Shown here piece by piece: positions 1 to 8,559 of a stretch of 64,000 nt of DNA (position 1 is its first letter; every line of letters starts with the position of its first letter). The stretch is from UBA11865 sp041570195. GTDB lineage: Bacteria; Chloroflexota; Anaerolineae; Promineifilales; Promineifilaceae. A program made the translations under genes and the position numbers. The notes beneath the pieces are model-generated. The model was not told the origin of the DNA, did no database searches, and saw only the letters and a list, made by a program, of their open reading frames with translations. The stretch spans positions 1 through 64,000 of the forward strand of contig JBFFWQ010000003.1 in assembly GCA_041570195.1 (NCBI GenBank), written 5' to 3'.

Positions 1-1
1 G

Positions 2-202
2 GCGCGATCCCGTGGTATCGCCTTGCGTCAGTCGTACGTGCGTGTGGGGAAATCGGCCGCGGTGCAAGCCAGTCGCTACGCCCATGCCCGGCAGTACAGA
101 CGGATGCGACGATCACTGCGCAAGCTTCGGACCTATGTGGGCCGGTTGATTCGCGACATTGGCCGCAAAGCGTGCGAACCGGATCCGGAACTGGCCACGT
201 TG
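2..202 (+). mobile_element. IS5-type transposase remnant (partial)
   Basis: The frame is open from the left window edge and reads RSRGIALRQSYVRVGK, followed by a basic stretch with RYAHARQYRRMRR and LIRDIGRK. This pattern is typical of the middle part of IS5-family (DDE) transposases, just before the catalytic core. After about 60 residues the similarity stops and the frame runs without interruption into YbbR-like sequence. The downstream DDE residues and a right inverted repeat are absent, so it cannot be a working transposase. The TTG at 23 is not a true start, because the frame stays open upstream of it. The family call is made from recognised motifs only. Confidence 0.7.
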
Positions 203-796
203 TTGGTTCAGACAGAGCCACTTGACATTTCCGGCTTAACAGAATCGTTGACCCAACGTGTGGCGTTGGATCTTCCCGAAGGGGTCACGCCTGTCGACCT
301 GCCGCCGGTATTCGTGACCGTCGAGGTCGTGCCCATCCAGACCAGCAGCGTCATCCAGAGTTCGGTGGAAGAGCGCGGGCTGGAGGAAGGTCTTGAGGCG
401 GTTATCGAGCCGCAAGAAGTGCGCGTGTTCATGTTTGGACCTTTGCCGGTCCTCGAATCGCTGGCTGTTGATGACGTTCGGGTAACAGTCGATCTATTTG
501 GTCTGATGACCGGCACGCACATCCTGGATCCCTTGGTGACGGTTTCGGCTAATGAAGTCGAGGTACGATCAACGCAACCTGCGCAAGTGACGGTAGTAAT
601 CACAGGCGTGATCACATCCACGGACGTGATCACGCCTTCGGCGACTTTGCTGCCCGACCTGTTACTCAAGGGTGGGATTACTATGAGGGCTGAGGGGGCA
701 AGTGATTCGACGAGCAATTCAAACGGTTTACCGAGTATGGTCTTGGCATTGCCTCCCCCTAGCCAGACGCATGGCCGGAAAGGCGTCGCCGCATGA
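203..796 (+). pseudogene. C-terminal part of a YbbR/CdaR-like protein, truncated by a transposase fusion
   Basis: From about nt 203 the reading frame encodes TEPLDISGLTES, then alternating beta-strand sequence with LDLPEGV and VRVTVDLFGL, ending in VEVRSTQPAQVTVVI. This is the pattern of YbbR domains, which occur as repeats in CdaR, the extracellular regulator of the diadenylate cyclase CdaA. The N-terminal membrane anchor and earlier repeats are missing and replaced by transposase sequence in the same frame. About 50 low-complexity residues (Thr, Ser, Leu, Pro) follow the domain. The stop overlaps the der start by 4 nt (ATGA), so the fragment may still be translationally coupled to der. Either a deletion after IS insertion or an assembly join explains the chimera. 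Confidence 0.65.
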
Positions 797-2160
797 ATAA
801 CCGGGCACTTGTCGCCTTGGTCGGCCGGCCTAACGTCGGCAAATCGACCTTATTCAACCGCATTATCGGCCAGCGGCTGGCGGTGGTGTCTGAAGTGCCC
901 GGCACGACGCGAGATCGCCTTTATGCCGACGCCGACTGGGCCGGAGTCAGCTTCCTATTAGTCGACACAGGCGGCCTGGAAATCACAGAGGGCCGGCATA
1001 CGGAGCCGCTGTCAGAGGATTCTGAACGTTTTTTGCCCTTGATTCGCCAGCAGGCCAGCATCGCCATCCAAGACGCCGATGTCGTCGTGCAGGTGGTGGA
1101 CGGCCAGGCCGGGGTCACGGCCGCCGATCGTGAAGTCGCCGACATTCTGCGCCAGGCGAAAAAGCCAGTCATCGTCGCCGCCAACAAACTCGAGTCGTCC
1201 AAGCTGCGGGATCAGGCTTATGAGTTCTATGAGTTGGCCTTGGGCGAAGTCTTTCCGATCTCGGCACTGCACGGCACCGGCACCGGCAACCTGCTTGACG
1301 CCATCACTCAGGCGATTCCGCCGGCTGATGAGGAAGAGGAGGACGACTCTATCAAGGTAGCCATCCTCGGCCGGCCGAATGTTGGCAAGTCGACACTGCT
1401 CAATCAATTAATAGGCGAGGAACGGGCCATTGTCAGCCCGATCGCTGGTACGACGCGAGACGCCATCGACACCAGGCTAGATTGGGACGGCGAATCAATC
1501 ACGCTCATAGATACGGCCGGCATCCGACGGCGGGGCAAGATCGACCCTGGCGTTGAGAAATATAGCGTTCTGCGGGCCGTCAAAGCGTTACGAAGAGCAG
1601 ATGTAGCCTTGCTATTGATCGACGCGGAAGAGGGTATTACGTCCCAAGATACCCACATTGCCGGCATGCTGGTAGAAGAAAACGCCAGCGTCGTTGTACT
1701 GGTAAATAAGTGGGACGCTATCGAAAAAGACGCCTATACGATCAATGAATACACTGACCAAGTACGCCACGCGCTTAATTTCATGCCTTATGTACCCTTG
1801 ATATTCATTTCGGCCAAGAGTGGGCAGCGAGTGGACAAGATATTGCCCGAGGTGATAACGGTCTACGAAGCTCGCTACCAACGGGTTCCCACGGCACAAT
1901 TAAACCGCTTGATGCGCCAGGTGATCAGCCGCCATCCCGCGCCCCAAAAGGGAGGCATTCGAGTCAAGTTCAATTACGCGACGCAGGCCAACGTCGATCC
2001 GCCGACCTTCGTCTTCTTCGTCAGCAGGCCAGAGTGGGTTCACTTCAGCTACCAACGCTATTTGGAGAACCAGATTCGGGCCGAGCACCCATTTCCGGGA
2101 ACGCCGATCCGCCTCGTCTTCAGGGCGCGCAGCGAAGATCGCTTCAGCGAAAAAGTCTAG
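793..2160 (+). CDS. der: Ribosome biogenesis GTPase Der (EngA)
   Basis: This is a tandem-GTPase protein of 455 residues that helps assemble the 50S ribosomal subunit. Both G domains are complete: GRPNVGKST at residues 11-19 with a DTGG G3 motif, and a second GRPNVGKST near residue 190 with DTAG. NKW gives the second G4 motif. The last 95 or so residues form the KH-like domain (FVFFVSRPEWVHFSYQRYLEN). The length is normal for the family. The ATG overlaps the stop of the upstream YbbR fragment by 4 nt, which suggests translational coupling. A convergent lipoprotein gene follows after 14 nt. Confidence 0.97.
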   Translation: MNNRALVALVGRPNVGKSTLFNRIIGQRLAVVSEVPGTTRDRLYADADWAGVSFLLVDTGGLEITEGRHTEPLSEDSERFLPLIRQQASIAIQDADVVVQVVDGQAGVTAADREVADILRQAKKPVIVAANKLESSKLRDQAYEFYELALGEVFPISALHGTGTGNLLDAITQAIPPADEEEEDDSIKVAILGRPNVGKSTLLNQLIGEERAIVSPIAGTTRDAIDTRLDWDGESITLIDTAGIRRRGKIDPGVEKYSVLRAVKALRRADVALLLIDAEEGITSQDTHIAGMLVEENASVVVLVNKWDAIEKDAYTINEYTDQVRHALNFMPYVPLIFISAKSGQRVDKILPEVITVYEARYQRVPTAQLNRLMRQVISRHPAPQKGGIRVKFNYATQANVDPPTFVFFVSRPEWVHFSYQRYLENQIRAEHPFPGTPIRLVFRARSEDRFSEKV

Positions 2161-2174
2161 GACGCGAATCCGAT

Positions 2175-3485
2175 TCAAGACCCTGGATTGAAGAGGTAGG
2201 ATAAGGCGCGGCCGAGGGATCCGCGCCACAGTCCCCAACTATGACCTTCCGGCCGTTCATCAAGCCGATAGTCGAATCCGGCTTGCTCAATGACTGCGGC
2301 CATCTGGCGATTGGCCTCCAGGACATTCTCCGGTCCGTTCCCCGCCTCGACGGCCGTTTCATAGGCGCCGGCGACCAGATAGACTCGGGGTGGACCGAAC
2401 TCGGCCGGTCTGGCTCGTTGGCGGCCGACATCCCGGATGAGAGCATCCATGTCGCGACCGAAGCGACCGGATTGAGCAGCGACCAGGCCAAAGACGTCGG
2501 AATGGTTCACGGCCGTATGTATCGCGGCTAATCCGCCCAGCGCGTTGCCCATAATGCCGGTCGCGGCCGGATCGGTGTTGGCACCGTATCTTTCTTGAAC
2601 GTAGGGCACCAGTTCGTCGGCCAGGAAATCGGCGTAAGCGTCGTTGAGAGCATACTCTTGCTCCGCGTTGATGGGCGCGATGAATACCGTTAGTAGCGGG
2701 GGGATCTGGCGTTGGGCGATCAGACGGTCCAGGATGGCCGGCGTATCGATCAGATTGAGGTAGTCGGTACCACCGTTTACATATAGTGACGGTAGTGCCT
2801 GCCCGACGATTTGTCCAGGCGGTTCGTAAATCAGGAACGTGCGCCTCTGACCCAAATGCTGGCTGTCCAGCGTATGGGAAGTGACCGCACCCGAAGGGAT
2901 TCGTTCAGTTGGCGCCGCCACTTCTACCGGCGTTTGATAGGCCGGCATGCGCAACTCGGATTTTGGCCCTCCCGGACTGGGAACGGTGTTGGGGTTGAGC
3001 GGGTCCAGATCTATCGGTCGGCCATCCACCAGTAATTGATAGTCCAGCCGTGCATCTGGCTCAAAGTTCGCCCGCCAGTACCATAGATCTGTGCCTTCGA
3101 GGCGCGTCATCGCCGGCGCCTGCTCGATGTCCCAATCGTTCATATCGCCGAGGATTTGAACTGCCTGGGCCGCGCCGCGAAATAGGAAGATGGCCTCGTC
3201 GTCGCCGGCAACAGGCGTCTGGACCAGTTGGCCCACGTAGCGATTGACAAGGTCCTGTCTTTGATCCGGTCTCATGGTCTGGGCCTGAGCGAGAAGGTCA
3301 TCGAAGCCTGTGGGTGATCCGGGCAGGGGCGTGGGGCTGGCCGTGGCCTGCGGTGTTGGCGTGGGCGGTGGAGGCGTTTCGGTTGGCAGGGCCAGCGGAT
3401 TGCTCGCCTGGCAGGCCGCCAGGACCAGGCACAAACAACAGCAAGTTACGACAGGCCAGAGGACACGCATGGTTCTGGGAACCAA
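2175..3485 (-). CDS. Esterase-like lipoprotein with N-terminal immunoglobulin-like domain; nucleophile serine replaced
   Basis: A signal peptide ends in a lipobox (LAAC, Cys25), so the 436-residue protein should be a membrane-anchored extracellular lipoprotein. Residues about 85-185 resemble the early-set/CBM48-like domain of enterochelin-esterase relatives (VQILGDMNDW, LWYWRANFEPDARLDYQLLVDG). The rest matches the esterase D/enterochelin esterase alpha/beta-hydrolase fold (PSLYVNGGTDYLN, FVAPINA-like strand, SWGLWR near the end). The nucleophile elbow, normally GxSxG, reads GNALG, so the catalytic serine is alanine; the DNA codon is GCG. The C-terminal histidine motif (GHSWGLW) is kept. The protein is either a non-catalytic binder or uses another residue. 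It is convergent with der and divergent from mtaB. Confidence 0.75.
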   Translation of the reverse strand: MVPRTMRVLWPVVTCCCLCLVLAACQASNPLALPTETPPPPTPTPQATASPTPLPGSPTGFDDLLAQAQTMRPDQRQDLVNRYVGQLVQTPVAGDDEAIFLFRGAAQAVQILGDMNDWDIEQAPAMTRLEGTDLWYWRANFEPDARLDYQLLVDGRPIDLDPLNPNTVPSPGGPKSELRMPAYQTPVEVAAPTERIPSGAVTSHTLDSQHLGQRRTFLIYEPPGQIVGQALPSLYVNGGTDYLNLIDTPAILDRLIAQRQIPPLLTVFIAPINAEQEYALNDAYADFLADELVPYVQERYGANTDPAATGIMGNALGGLAAIHTAVNHSDVFGLVAAQSGRFGRDMDALIRDVGRQRARPAEFGPPRVYLVAGAYETAVEAGNGPENVLEANRQMAAVIEQAGFDYRLDERPEGHSWGLWRGSLGRALSYLFNPGS

Positions 3486-3609
3486 TTGTACATGGTCGGT
3501 TGCTGCACGCCATAAGGAAATGGCTTTGAGCCTCGTAGGATAGCTAAATTGGAAACGGTTTTTCCAGACTGAAGCCAGGCAATCATTCGCGAATCCTAGG
3601 CGCCTGGGC

Positions 3610-3615
3610 TAAAAT
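3610..3615 (+). promoter_or_regulatory. Candidate -10 box for mtaB; leaderless start
   Basis: TAAAAT lies 6 nt before the mtaB ATG and no Shine-Dalgarno sequence lies between them. The transcript would start at or within a base or two of the ATG. No good -35 is visible. The same arrangement is seen before moaC. Confidence 0.45.
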
Positions 3616-3621
3616 GATCGC

Positions 3622-4980
3622 ATGAAGGTTTATTTGAACTCAATCGGCTGCCGGCTGAATCAGAGCGAAATCGAGACCATGGCCTGCCAGTTGCTGGCCA
3701 ATGGCCATGAGGTTGTTTCAGATCCGGCGCTGGCTGACAAGGTGGTGATCAACACTTGCGCCGTCACCGGCGAGGCAGCCAAGGACGCCCGCAAGATGAC
3801 GCGTCGCGTCTATCGCCTGAACCCCACGGCCGAGATAATGTTAACCGGCTGTTACGCAACGGTGGCGCCCGATGAGTTGGGCGTCGTTGCTGGCGCCGGT
3901 CGAATCATCCCGAACCAGGACAAAGAGCGGCTGATTCAGCTCATCGATCCTCGTGCCCAATTGAGCTTACCTCTTGATGATCGCGAGCCGATTCTGCGCC
4001 AATTTCTGGCCGGTACCATGGGTAATACCAGGGCATTTGTTAAGGTTCAAGACGGCTGTGATAATCGCTGTACTTTCTGTGTGACAACCATCGCCCGAGG
4101 CCATGGCCAAAGCAGGCGGCTGGGCGACGTGGTTTCACAGATCCAGGCCCTGGTCGCGGCCGGCTACCAGGAGGTGGTCCTGACTGGCGTGCACCTGGGT
4201 AGCTACGGTCGAGACCTGGGCAACGGCTCAGATCTAGGCGGATTGCTGAAGGCTATTTTGCAGCGCACAGATATCCCCCGGCTGCGTTTATCCTCTTTGG
4301 AACCCTGGGATATCGCGCCTGGTTTTTTTGAATTGTGGGCCGACCGGCGCCTGTTGCCTCACTTGCATGTACCGCTGCAATCGGGCAGCGATAGGATTCT
4401 GCGGCGCATGGCCCGCCGAACAACTCAGGCTTCGTTCCGCGACCTGGCTATCAAAGCGCGCGAGTGCATTACTGATCTCAACCTTAGCACTGACCTGATT
4501 GCTGGCTTTCCCGGGGAGACGGAAGCCGATTTCGCTGCGAGCCTGGAATTCGCGGCCGAAATGGAATTTGGGCGACTACATGTGTTCGGTTACAGCAAAC
4601 GACCGGGCACGGCTGCCGCCACCATGGACGGTCACGTGCCTGAATCGGTGAAGAAGGAGCGCGTTCAGCGCCTGTTGGCTCTTGGAAATCGACTCAGCGT
4701 GGCATTTCATGCGCGATTCGAGGCCAGCACCCGGGATGTTCTGTGGGAGACGGCCAACTCCGCCGATGACCGAGGCCTGAAGTGGATCGGGTACACGGAC
4801 AATTATATTCGGGTCACGGCGGCAGGGGACGTCGATCGCTTTAACCAGGTGACGCCAACGCTGCTTTCTGAAGCGCGGCCGGAGGGCATGACGGGGATCA
4901 TGCTGCTAGAACCAGAATCGATTTCGGCCGGTTTGGCTGTGGCGGTCGAGGGCACTCTGCGGCCGTCTTCTGCCAACTAA
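3622..4980 (+). CDS. mtaB: tRNA N6-threonylcarbamoyladenosine methylthiotransferase (MtaB-like)
   Basis: This is a radical SAM methylthiotransferase that adds a methylthio group to t6A37 of tRNA. The N-terminal MTTase domain has the three cluster cysteines in SIGCRLNQ (Cys10), INTCAVTGE and TGCYA. The radical SAM domain has CDNRCTFC with the CxxxCxxC cysteines at 146, 150 and 153, then typical VVLTGVHLGSYGRD and PHLHVPLQSGSD blocks. A TRAM-like region ends the protein. SIGCRLNQSE and the TTIARG context fit MtaB (YqeV) better than MiaB or RimO. The 452-residue length is normal. The ATG has a -10-like box 6 nt upstream and no ribosome-binding site. Confidence 0.92.
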   Translation: MKVYLNSIGCRLNQSEIETMACQLLANGHEVVSDPALADKVVINTCAVTGEAAKDARKMTRRVYRLNPTAEIMLTGCYATVAPDELGVVAGAGRIIPNQDKERLIQLIDPRAQLSLPLDDREPILRQFLAGTMGNTRAFVKVQDGCDNRCTFCVTTIARGHGQSRRLGDVVSQIQALVAAGYQEVVLTGVHLGSYGRDLGNGSDLGGLLKAILQRTDIPRLRLSSLEPWDIAPGFFELWADRRLLPHLHVPLQSGSDRILRRMARRTTQASFRDLAIKARECITDLNLSTDLIAGFPGETEADFAASLEFAAEMEFGRLHVFGYSKRPGTAAATMDGHVPESVKKERVQRLLALGNRLSVAFHARFEASTRDVLWETANSADDRGLKWIGYTDNYIRVTAAGDVDRFNQVTPTLLSEARPEGMTGIMLLEPESISAGLAVAVEGTLRPSSAN

Positions 4981-4997
4981 ATCTGGCAGCTATCTGG

Positions 4998-5110
4998 ATT
5001 CACTAGCGAACCCAGTTCACTAGCGAACCCAGTTCACTAGCGAACCCAGTTCGCTAGGAACCCAGTTCGCTAGGAACCCAGTTCGCTAGGAACCCAGTTC
5101 GCTGGCGAAC
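4998..5110. repeat. Tandem array of 16-17 bp near-palindromic units
   Basis: Three 17-bp units of the type GTTCACTAGCGAACCCA are followed by three 16-bp units GTTCGCTAGGAACCCA and a last partial unit GTTCGCTGGCGAAC. Each unit holds an inverted repeat centred on CTAG (ideal form GTTCGCTAGCGAAC). There are no spacers, so it is not a CRISPR. The right end covers the stop codon and last few codons of the moeA gene on the minus strand. It may act as a terminator, a protein-binding array, or slippage-prone sequence. Confidence 0.9.
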
Positions 5111-7107
5111 TTGCCCATGTTGCTAACGTCATAGCCGGGCATATCGGCTACGCTATCTCGAAAAGCGGGCTCATGAAGTAGGGATAATAGCGGCTGCAAG
5201 AGGTCGCTTTCGTAATGTTCACGAGGGATGATCAGATCGTATCGTTCCTGTGTCAAGGGTACGAAATCGAGCTGCAAGGCCCGGGCCGCGGCGCGAATTC
5301 CCAGGCCGGCGTCGACCGTGCCTGAAGCGACGGCAGCGGCCACGGCCAGGTGCGTGTATTCTTCTCTTTCGTAGCCGTGTACGTCCTCAGGCTTGACGGT
5401 CATTAAGTCCAGTTGGTAGTCTAACAGAACCCGGGTGCCTGCGCCGCGTTGGCGATTGACGATGCGCACGTCTGGATTCACCGCGTCGGACCAGCCGGTC
5501 AAATTCTTCGGATTGCCAGGCGGTACGATCCAGCCTTGTTCACGGCCGACCAGCGTCAGCATGACGATCTCGTGTCCTACCAGATAGCGCCGGACGTAAG
5601 GGCTGTTGTATTCTCCCGTCTCAGGATCGAGCAGGTGCGCGCCGGCCAGGTGCGCCTCGCCGCGCCGCAAGGCGATCAATCCGCCCAAGCTACCCACATT
5701 GGCCGAGGCCAGCCGGGCGCCATCCCCTCGCTCGGCCAGAAACTGAGCCAGTAAATCGAGCGACAGGTCATGGCTGCCAATGGCTACGATGGTCTTCTCG
5801 ATCTCGGCCGGCGTCCGATATAGGTGAACGGTAGCGACCGCTCCTGCCTCAACGCCCTCGCTGAAGCGGGGAATTTGGATAAGGCCGTCGGCCCGAACCA
5901 GTGATGTGATGACACCGGCCCCACGGCTAATGGGCGTGGCCATGATGCGCTGGCCGACTTTGCCCACCGCCACCCGCACGAAGTCGTCGTCCCCGGTATG
6001 CGAAGAGATCTTGCGGGTCACGGTTGCTTCTAGCGTGGGCGGCCGGTTAGCCGGCTGGCCAGCCCAACGGGCTAACAGTGGCTCAACAAATATCTCACAC
6101 GTAAGGGCGGCGCTGACCGGGTAGCCGGGCACGCCAATAATCGGCACGGTTTTTGGGGCGCCCTTCGCTAGATCTTCTGCGGTTTCAGGTTCAACCAGAC
6201 CTAGTATCACCGGATGCCCGGGCCGTACGGCCACGCCATGGACCAGCAGTAGGCCCAAGGTTCGCACAACATGAGCTGTGTAATCCTCGCTGCCGGCCGA
6301 GGATCCGGCATTGACCAGGATCAGGTCATGATCGGCGGCCGCTTCGCTTGCCGCGTCCCGAATGGCCTCGAAGTTGTCTGGGATGATGGGCCACCTGGTC
6401 GCTAAAGCGCCCCAACCCTCGACCTGGGCCGAGAGCACGATGCTGTTGTATTCGATAATCTGGCCGGCGATGATGCCCTGTTCGGCCACCTCGTCCAGGC
6501 TCAACAATTCACTGCCGGTGGGTATCACGGCCACTTTTGGCCTGCGATAGACAGCGACGGCCGCATGGCCGGAGCCGGCCAGGGCGCCTAGATCGACGGG
6601 GCGCAGGCGATGATTGGCCGGCAGCACCAATTCGGTAGCCACCATGTCTTCACCCATAGGCCGCACGTGATGCCAGGGCGGGACGGAGGCGCGAATCTCA
6701 ATGCCGGCCGTCCCCCCGGGAGCCGTGACCTGTTGGGTATGTTCGATCATGATCACGGCGTTGGCCCAAGCGGGCAGCGGCTGGCCAGTATTGACCGGCA
6801 GAGCCGGTCGCTTCTCGCGGGGATCTGTCTCGTCGACGTCTATCAGCGTAAGAACCAGGGGTAAGGTCTCGGTCGCGCCTTCGGTATCCCGGGCCCGCAC
6901 AGCGTAACCGTCCATGGCGCTGGCATGATAATGGGGCGCGGAGAGACGGGCCCACACAGGCCCGGCCGTTATCCGGCCGGCGGCGTCGGCGACGGGCACG
7001 ACTTCAGTCGGAAGAGGCTGCCAGAGGCCGGCTTGCTCTAAGGCGGATGTGAATGCCGCCCAGGCTTCTTCGAGGGGAATATCTTCGAGGTAGATGTTTC
7101 GTTTCAT
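5086..7107 (-). CDS. moeA: MoeA-like molybdopterin molybdotransferase fused to a substrate-binding-like domain
   Basis: The first 425 or so residues are MoeA: domains I/II with ASAMDGYAVRARD, the MoaB/MogA-like domain III with VLVNAGSSAGSEDY and GVPGYPVSAALT, and the small C-terminal beta domain. MoeA inserts molybdenum into adenylylated molybdopterin. Residues about 440-650 are a periplasmic-binding-protein-like domain (SHDLSLDLLAQFLAER, VNRQRGAGTRVLLD), as found in MoeA/PBP fusions and molybdate-responsive regulators. With no signal peptide, this domain should sense or hold molybdate or a related ligand in the cytoplasm. The last residues (FASELGS) are encoded by the tandem repeat array. 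The length, 673 residues, is normal for the fused form. No strong ribosome-binding site is visible before the ATG. Confidence 0.88.
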   Translation of the reverse strand: MKRNIYLEDIPLEEAWAAFTSALEQAGLWQPLPTEVVPVADAAGRITAGPVWARLSAPHYHASAMDGYAVRARDTEGATETLPLVLTLIDVDETDPREKRPALPVNTGQPLPAWANAVIMIEHTQQVTAPGGTAGIEIRASVPPWHHVRPMGEDMVATELVLPANHRLRPVDLGALAGSGHAAVAVYRRPKVAVIPTGSELLSLDEVAEQGIIAGQIIEYNSIVLSAQVEGWGALATRWPIIPDNFEAIRDAASEAAADHDLILVNAGSSAGSEDYTAHVVRTLGLLLVHGVAVRPGHPVILGLVEPETAEDLAKGAPKTVPIIGVPGYPVSAALTCEIFVEPLLARWAGQPANRPPTLEATVTRKISSHTGDDDFVRVAVGKVGQRIMATPISRGAGVITSLVRADGLIQIPRFSEGVEAGAVATVHLYRTPAEIEKTIVAIGSHDLSLDLLAQFLAERGDGARLASANVGSLGGLIALRRGEAHLAGAHLLDPETGEYNSPYVRRYLVGHEIVMLTLVGREQGWIVPPGNPKNLTGWSDAVNPDVRIVNRQRGAGTRVLLDYQLDLMTVKPEDVHGYEREEYTHLAVAAAVASGTVDAGLGIRAAARALQLDFVPLTQERYDLIIPREHYESDLLQPLLSLLHEPAFRDSVADMPGYDVSNMGKFASELGS

Positions 7108-7133
7108 GGTACTTGTTGCAGACGAGCGTCCGG

Positions 7134-7949
7134 TTAGCCCAGTGCCAGCCAGATGGCGGCGGCGATCAGACCTCCGACCAGGGAAGCCAGTAGATTGACC
7201 AGGTCGTTATTGAGCCATGACCAGCCACGCAGCGGCCGGGTCTCATGACCGCATTTATGAACTTTGCGCTCGGTATCCTTTTGGCAGAGATCGCAATAAT
7301 AAATCTGTTGCACGGTTGCCCCAAGCAAGCTGTCAAACAATGAGCCGGTCAGACCGCCAATCGCGCCGGCCAAGAGAGCTACGCCTGGCGCCAACTCGAT
7401 CGGCGAATTATCGCCGGTTAATAAGGCGGCCGTCAGCCCAATGATGGTCCCGCCGGCCAGCGAGACGGCCGTGCCTAAGGGAGATACGCCGCCTGACGTA
7501 CCAACCTCTACCGGCCGGCCGCTGGTAATGAGCCGCGGAGGTTTGCGGGCCAGGGTACCGAGTTCTGTGGCCCAAGTATCGGCTGTCACCGTGGCCATCG
7601 CGCCGATAAACATCGGATACCAGGCGGGCGAAGGCACGACGGCGCTCAGAACGGCGATCAAACTGCCCAGGCCGCCATTGGCCATAACCTGGCCGATGTC
7701 GCGCCGGTGCCCTTTGTCGAACTTTTCGGCCGCAGCCCTCTTCTCATCTTCCTTAAAATGGGAAAGCAGGCTTGAACTAATGAAGAAAAGGGCCAACAGG
7801 ACGCCCCAGGCCAGGCCGCCAAAACCGAAAATCAAGGTGCCAACGATCAGGGCGCCGGCCGCTCCTGATGGAGACAAGGAGCCCCGCCAATAGAAGAGGG
7901 TGACGACAATCAAGCTGAATAAAAAGGCGATGATGAGGTCTTCGATCAC
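7134..7949 (-). CDS. DUF92 family membrane protein (TMEM19/VTE6-like)
   Basis: A 271-residue integral membrane protein with about six hydrophobic helices. It contains the DUF92 hallmarks: SPSGAAGALIVGTLIFGFGG near the N-terminus, a short basic cytoplasmic loop (EKFDKGHRRDIGQVMANGG), and DTWATELGTL followed by GTSGGVSPLGT. DUF92 includes plant VTE6, a phytyl-phosphate kinase, so a polyprenyl or phytyl phosphate kinase role is possible but unproven in bacteria. The start codon is GTG. It lies 26 nt upstream of moeA on the same strand, probably in one transcript with it and with the small membrane protein upstream. Confidence 0.8.
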   Translation of the reverse strand: MIEDLIIAFLFSLIVVTLFYWRGSLSPSGAAGALIVGTLIFGFGGLAWGVLLALFFISSSLLSHFKEDEKRAAAEKFDKGHRRDIGQVMANGGLGSLIAVLSAVVPSPAWYPMFIGAMATVTADTWATELGTLARKPPRLITSGRPVEVGTSGGVSPLGTAVSLAGGTIIGLTAALLTGDNSPIELAPGVALLAGAIGGLTGSLFDSLLGATVQQIYYCDLCQKDTERKVHKCGHETRPLRGWSWLNNDLVNLLASLVGGLIAAAIWLALG

Positions 7950-7965
7950 AATGGCCCGACCCTCG

Positions 7966-8337
7966 TTAAAGATTCAACAACAGGGCTAGCACTGGCACCC
8001 AGGTAGCTAACTCAATGAGGACGATGGCGCCCCAGATGGTATAGGCGATGGGTCTCTGGCTTCTGGCCACATAGTAGAAGCAGCCCAGGGCGCCGGCCGA
8101 CAACCACGCTACAAGACCAATGATGGGCAGGATGAGCGCGTTCGATGGGGCGCCGAAGCGATCCGCACTGCCTGAACTGCTGCCCGAGACAGCAACGGCA
8201 TCGGCCAGGCGATCAGCGGCCACGAATACCAGGATGAACAATAAGATGTTCAGGACGATGGCCAGACCCAGAGTGCCTTGGGCGGCGCGGTCATGCCATA
8301 AAGCCCGGCCGGCCGGGGGTGTGGTTGAATTCACCAT
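7966..8337 (-). CDS. Small membrane protein of unknown function
   Basis: A 123-residue protein with three predicted membrane helices: about residues 24-42, 66-90 (ALILPIIGLVAWLSAGALGCFYYVA) and 98-121. The segment between the first two is rich in Ser and Gly. I recognise no family. The layout resembles small DUF-type membrane proteins, with a proline-rich cytoplasmic N-terminus followed by hydrophobic helices. It sits 16 nt before the DUF92 gene on the same strand, so the two are probably co-transcribed. It is divergent from gdhA. Confidence 0.7.
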   Translation of the reverse strand: MVNSTTPPAGRALWHDRAAQGTLGLAIVLNILLFILVFVAADRLADAVAVSGSSSGSADRFGAPSNALILPIIGLVAWLSAGALGCFYYVARSQRPIAYTIWGAIVLIELATWVPVLALLLNL

Positions 8338-8547
8338 AGGGCGATAAGTTTACCATAGCAAACATCGGCTTGACGAGGGGCTTAAGAGAGTTTCCGGTGA
8401 TACAATCGAGCACGTATCTTGAAATGCCCAATTTGAACCTTGCCCAACTGGCGATGTACAGTGCGATCATGATTCAGCGGGCTGCCGACGGGCAGGATGG
8501 CCCTGGCGGCCGTCGAATACCTGTCCCTTTGTTTCTTGGCCTGATTT

Positions 8548-8553
8548 AGGAGG
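8548..8553 (+). promoter_or_regulatory. Ribosome-binding site that decides the gdhA start
   Basis: AGGAGG directly abuts an in-frame ATG at 8554 with no spacer, but stands 6 nt before an in-frame GTG at 8560. The GTG is therefore the likely start. Confidence 0.7.
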
Positions 8554-8559
8554 ATGCGT

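Noticed and set aside
4998..5110. CRISPR array
   Set aside because: Units are directly adjacent with no spacers, and each is only 16-17 bp; it is a tandem repeat.
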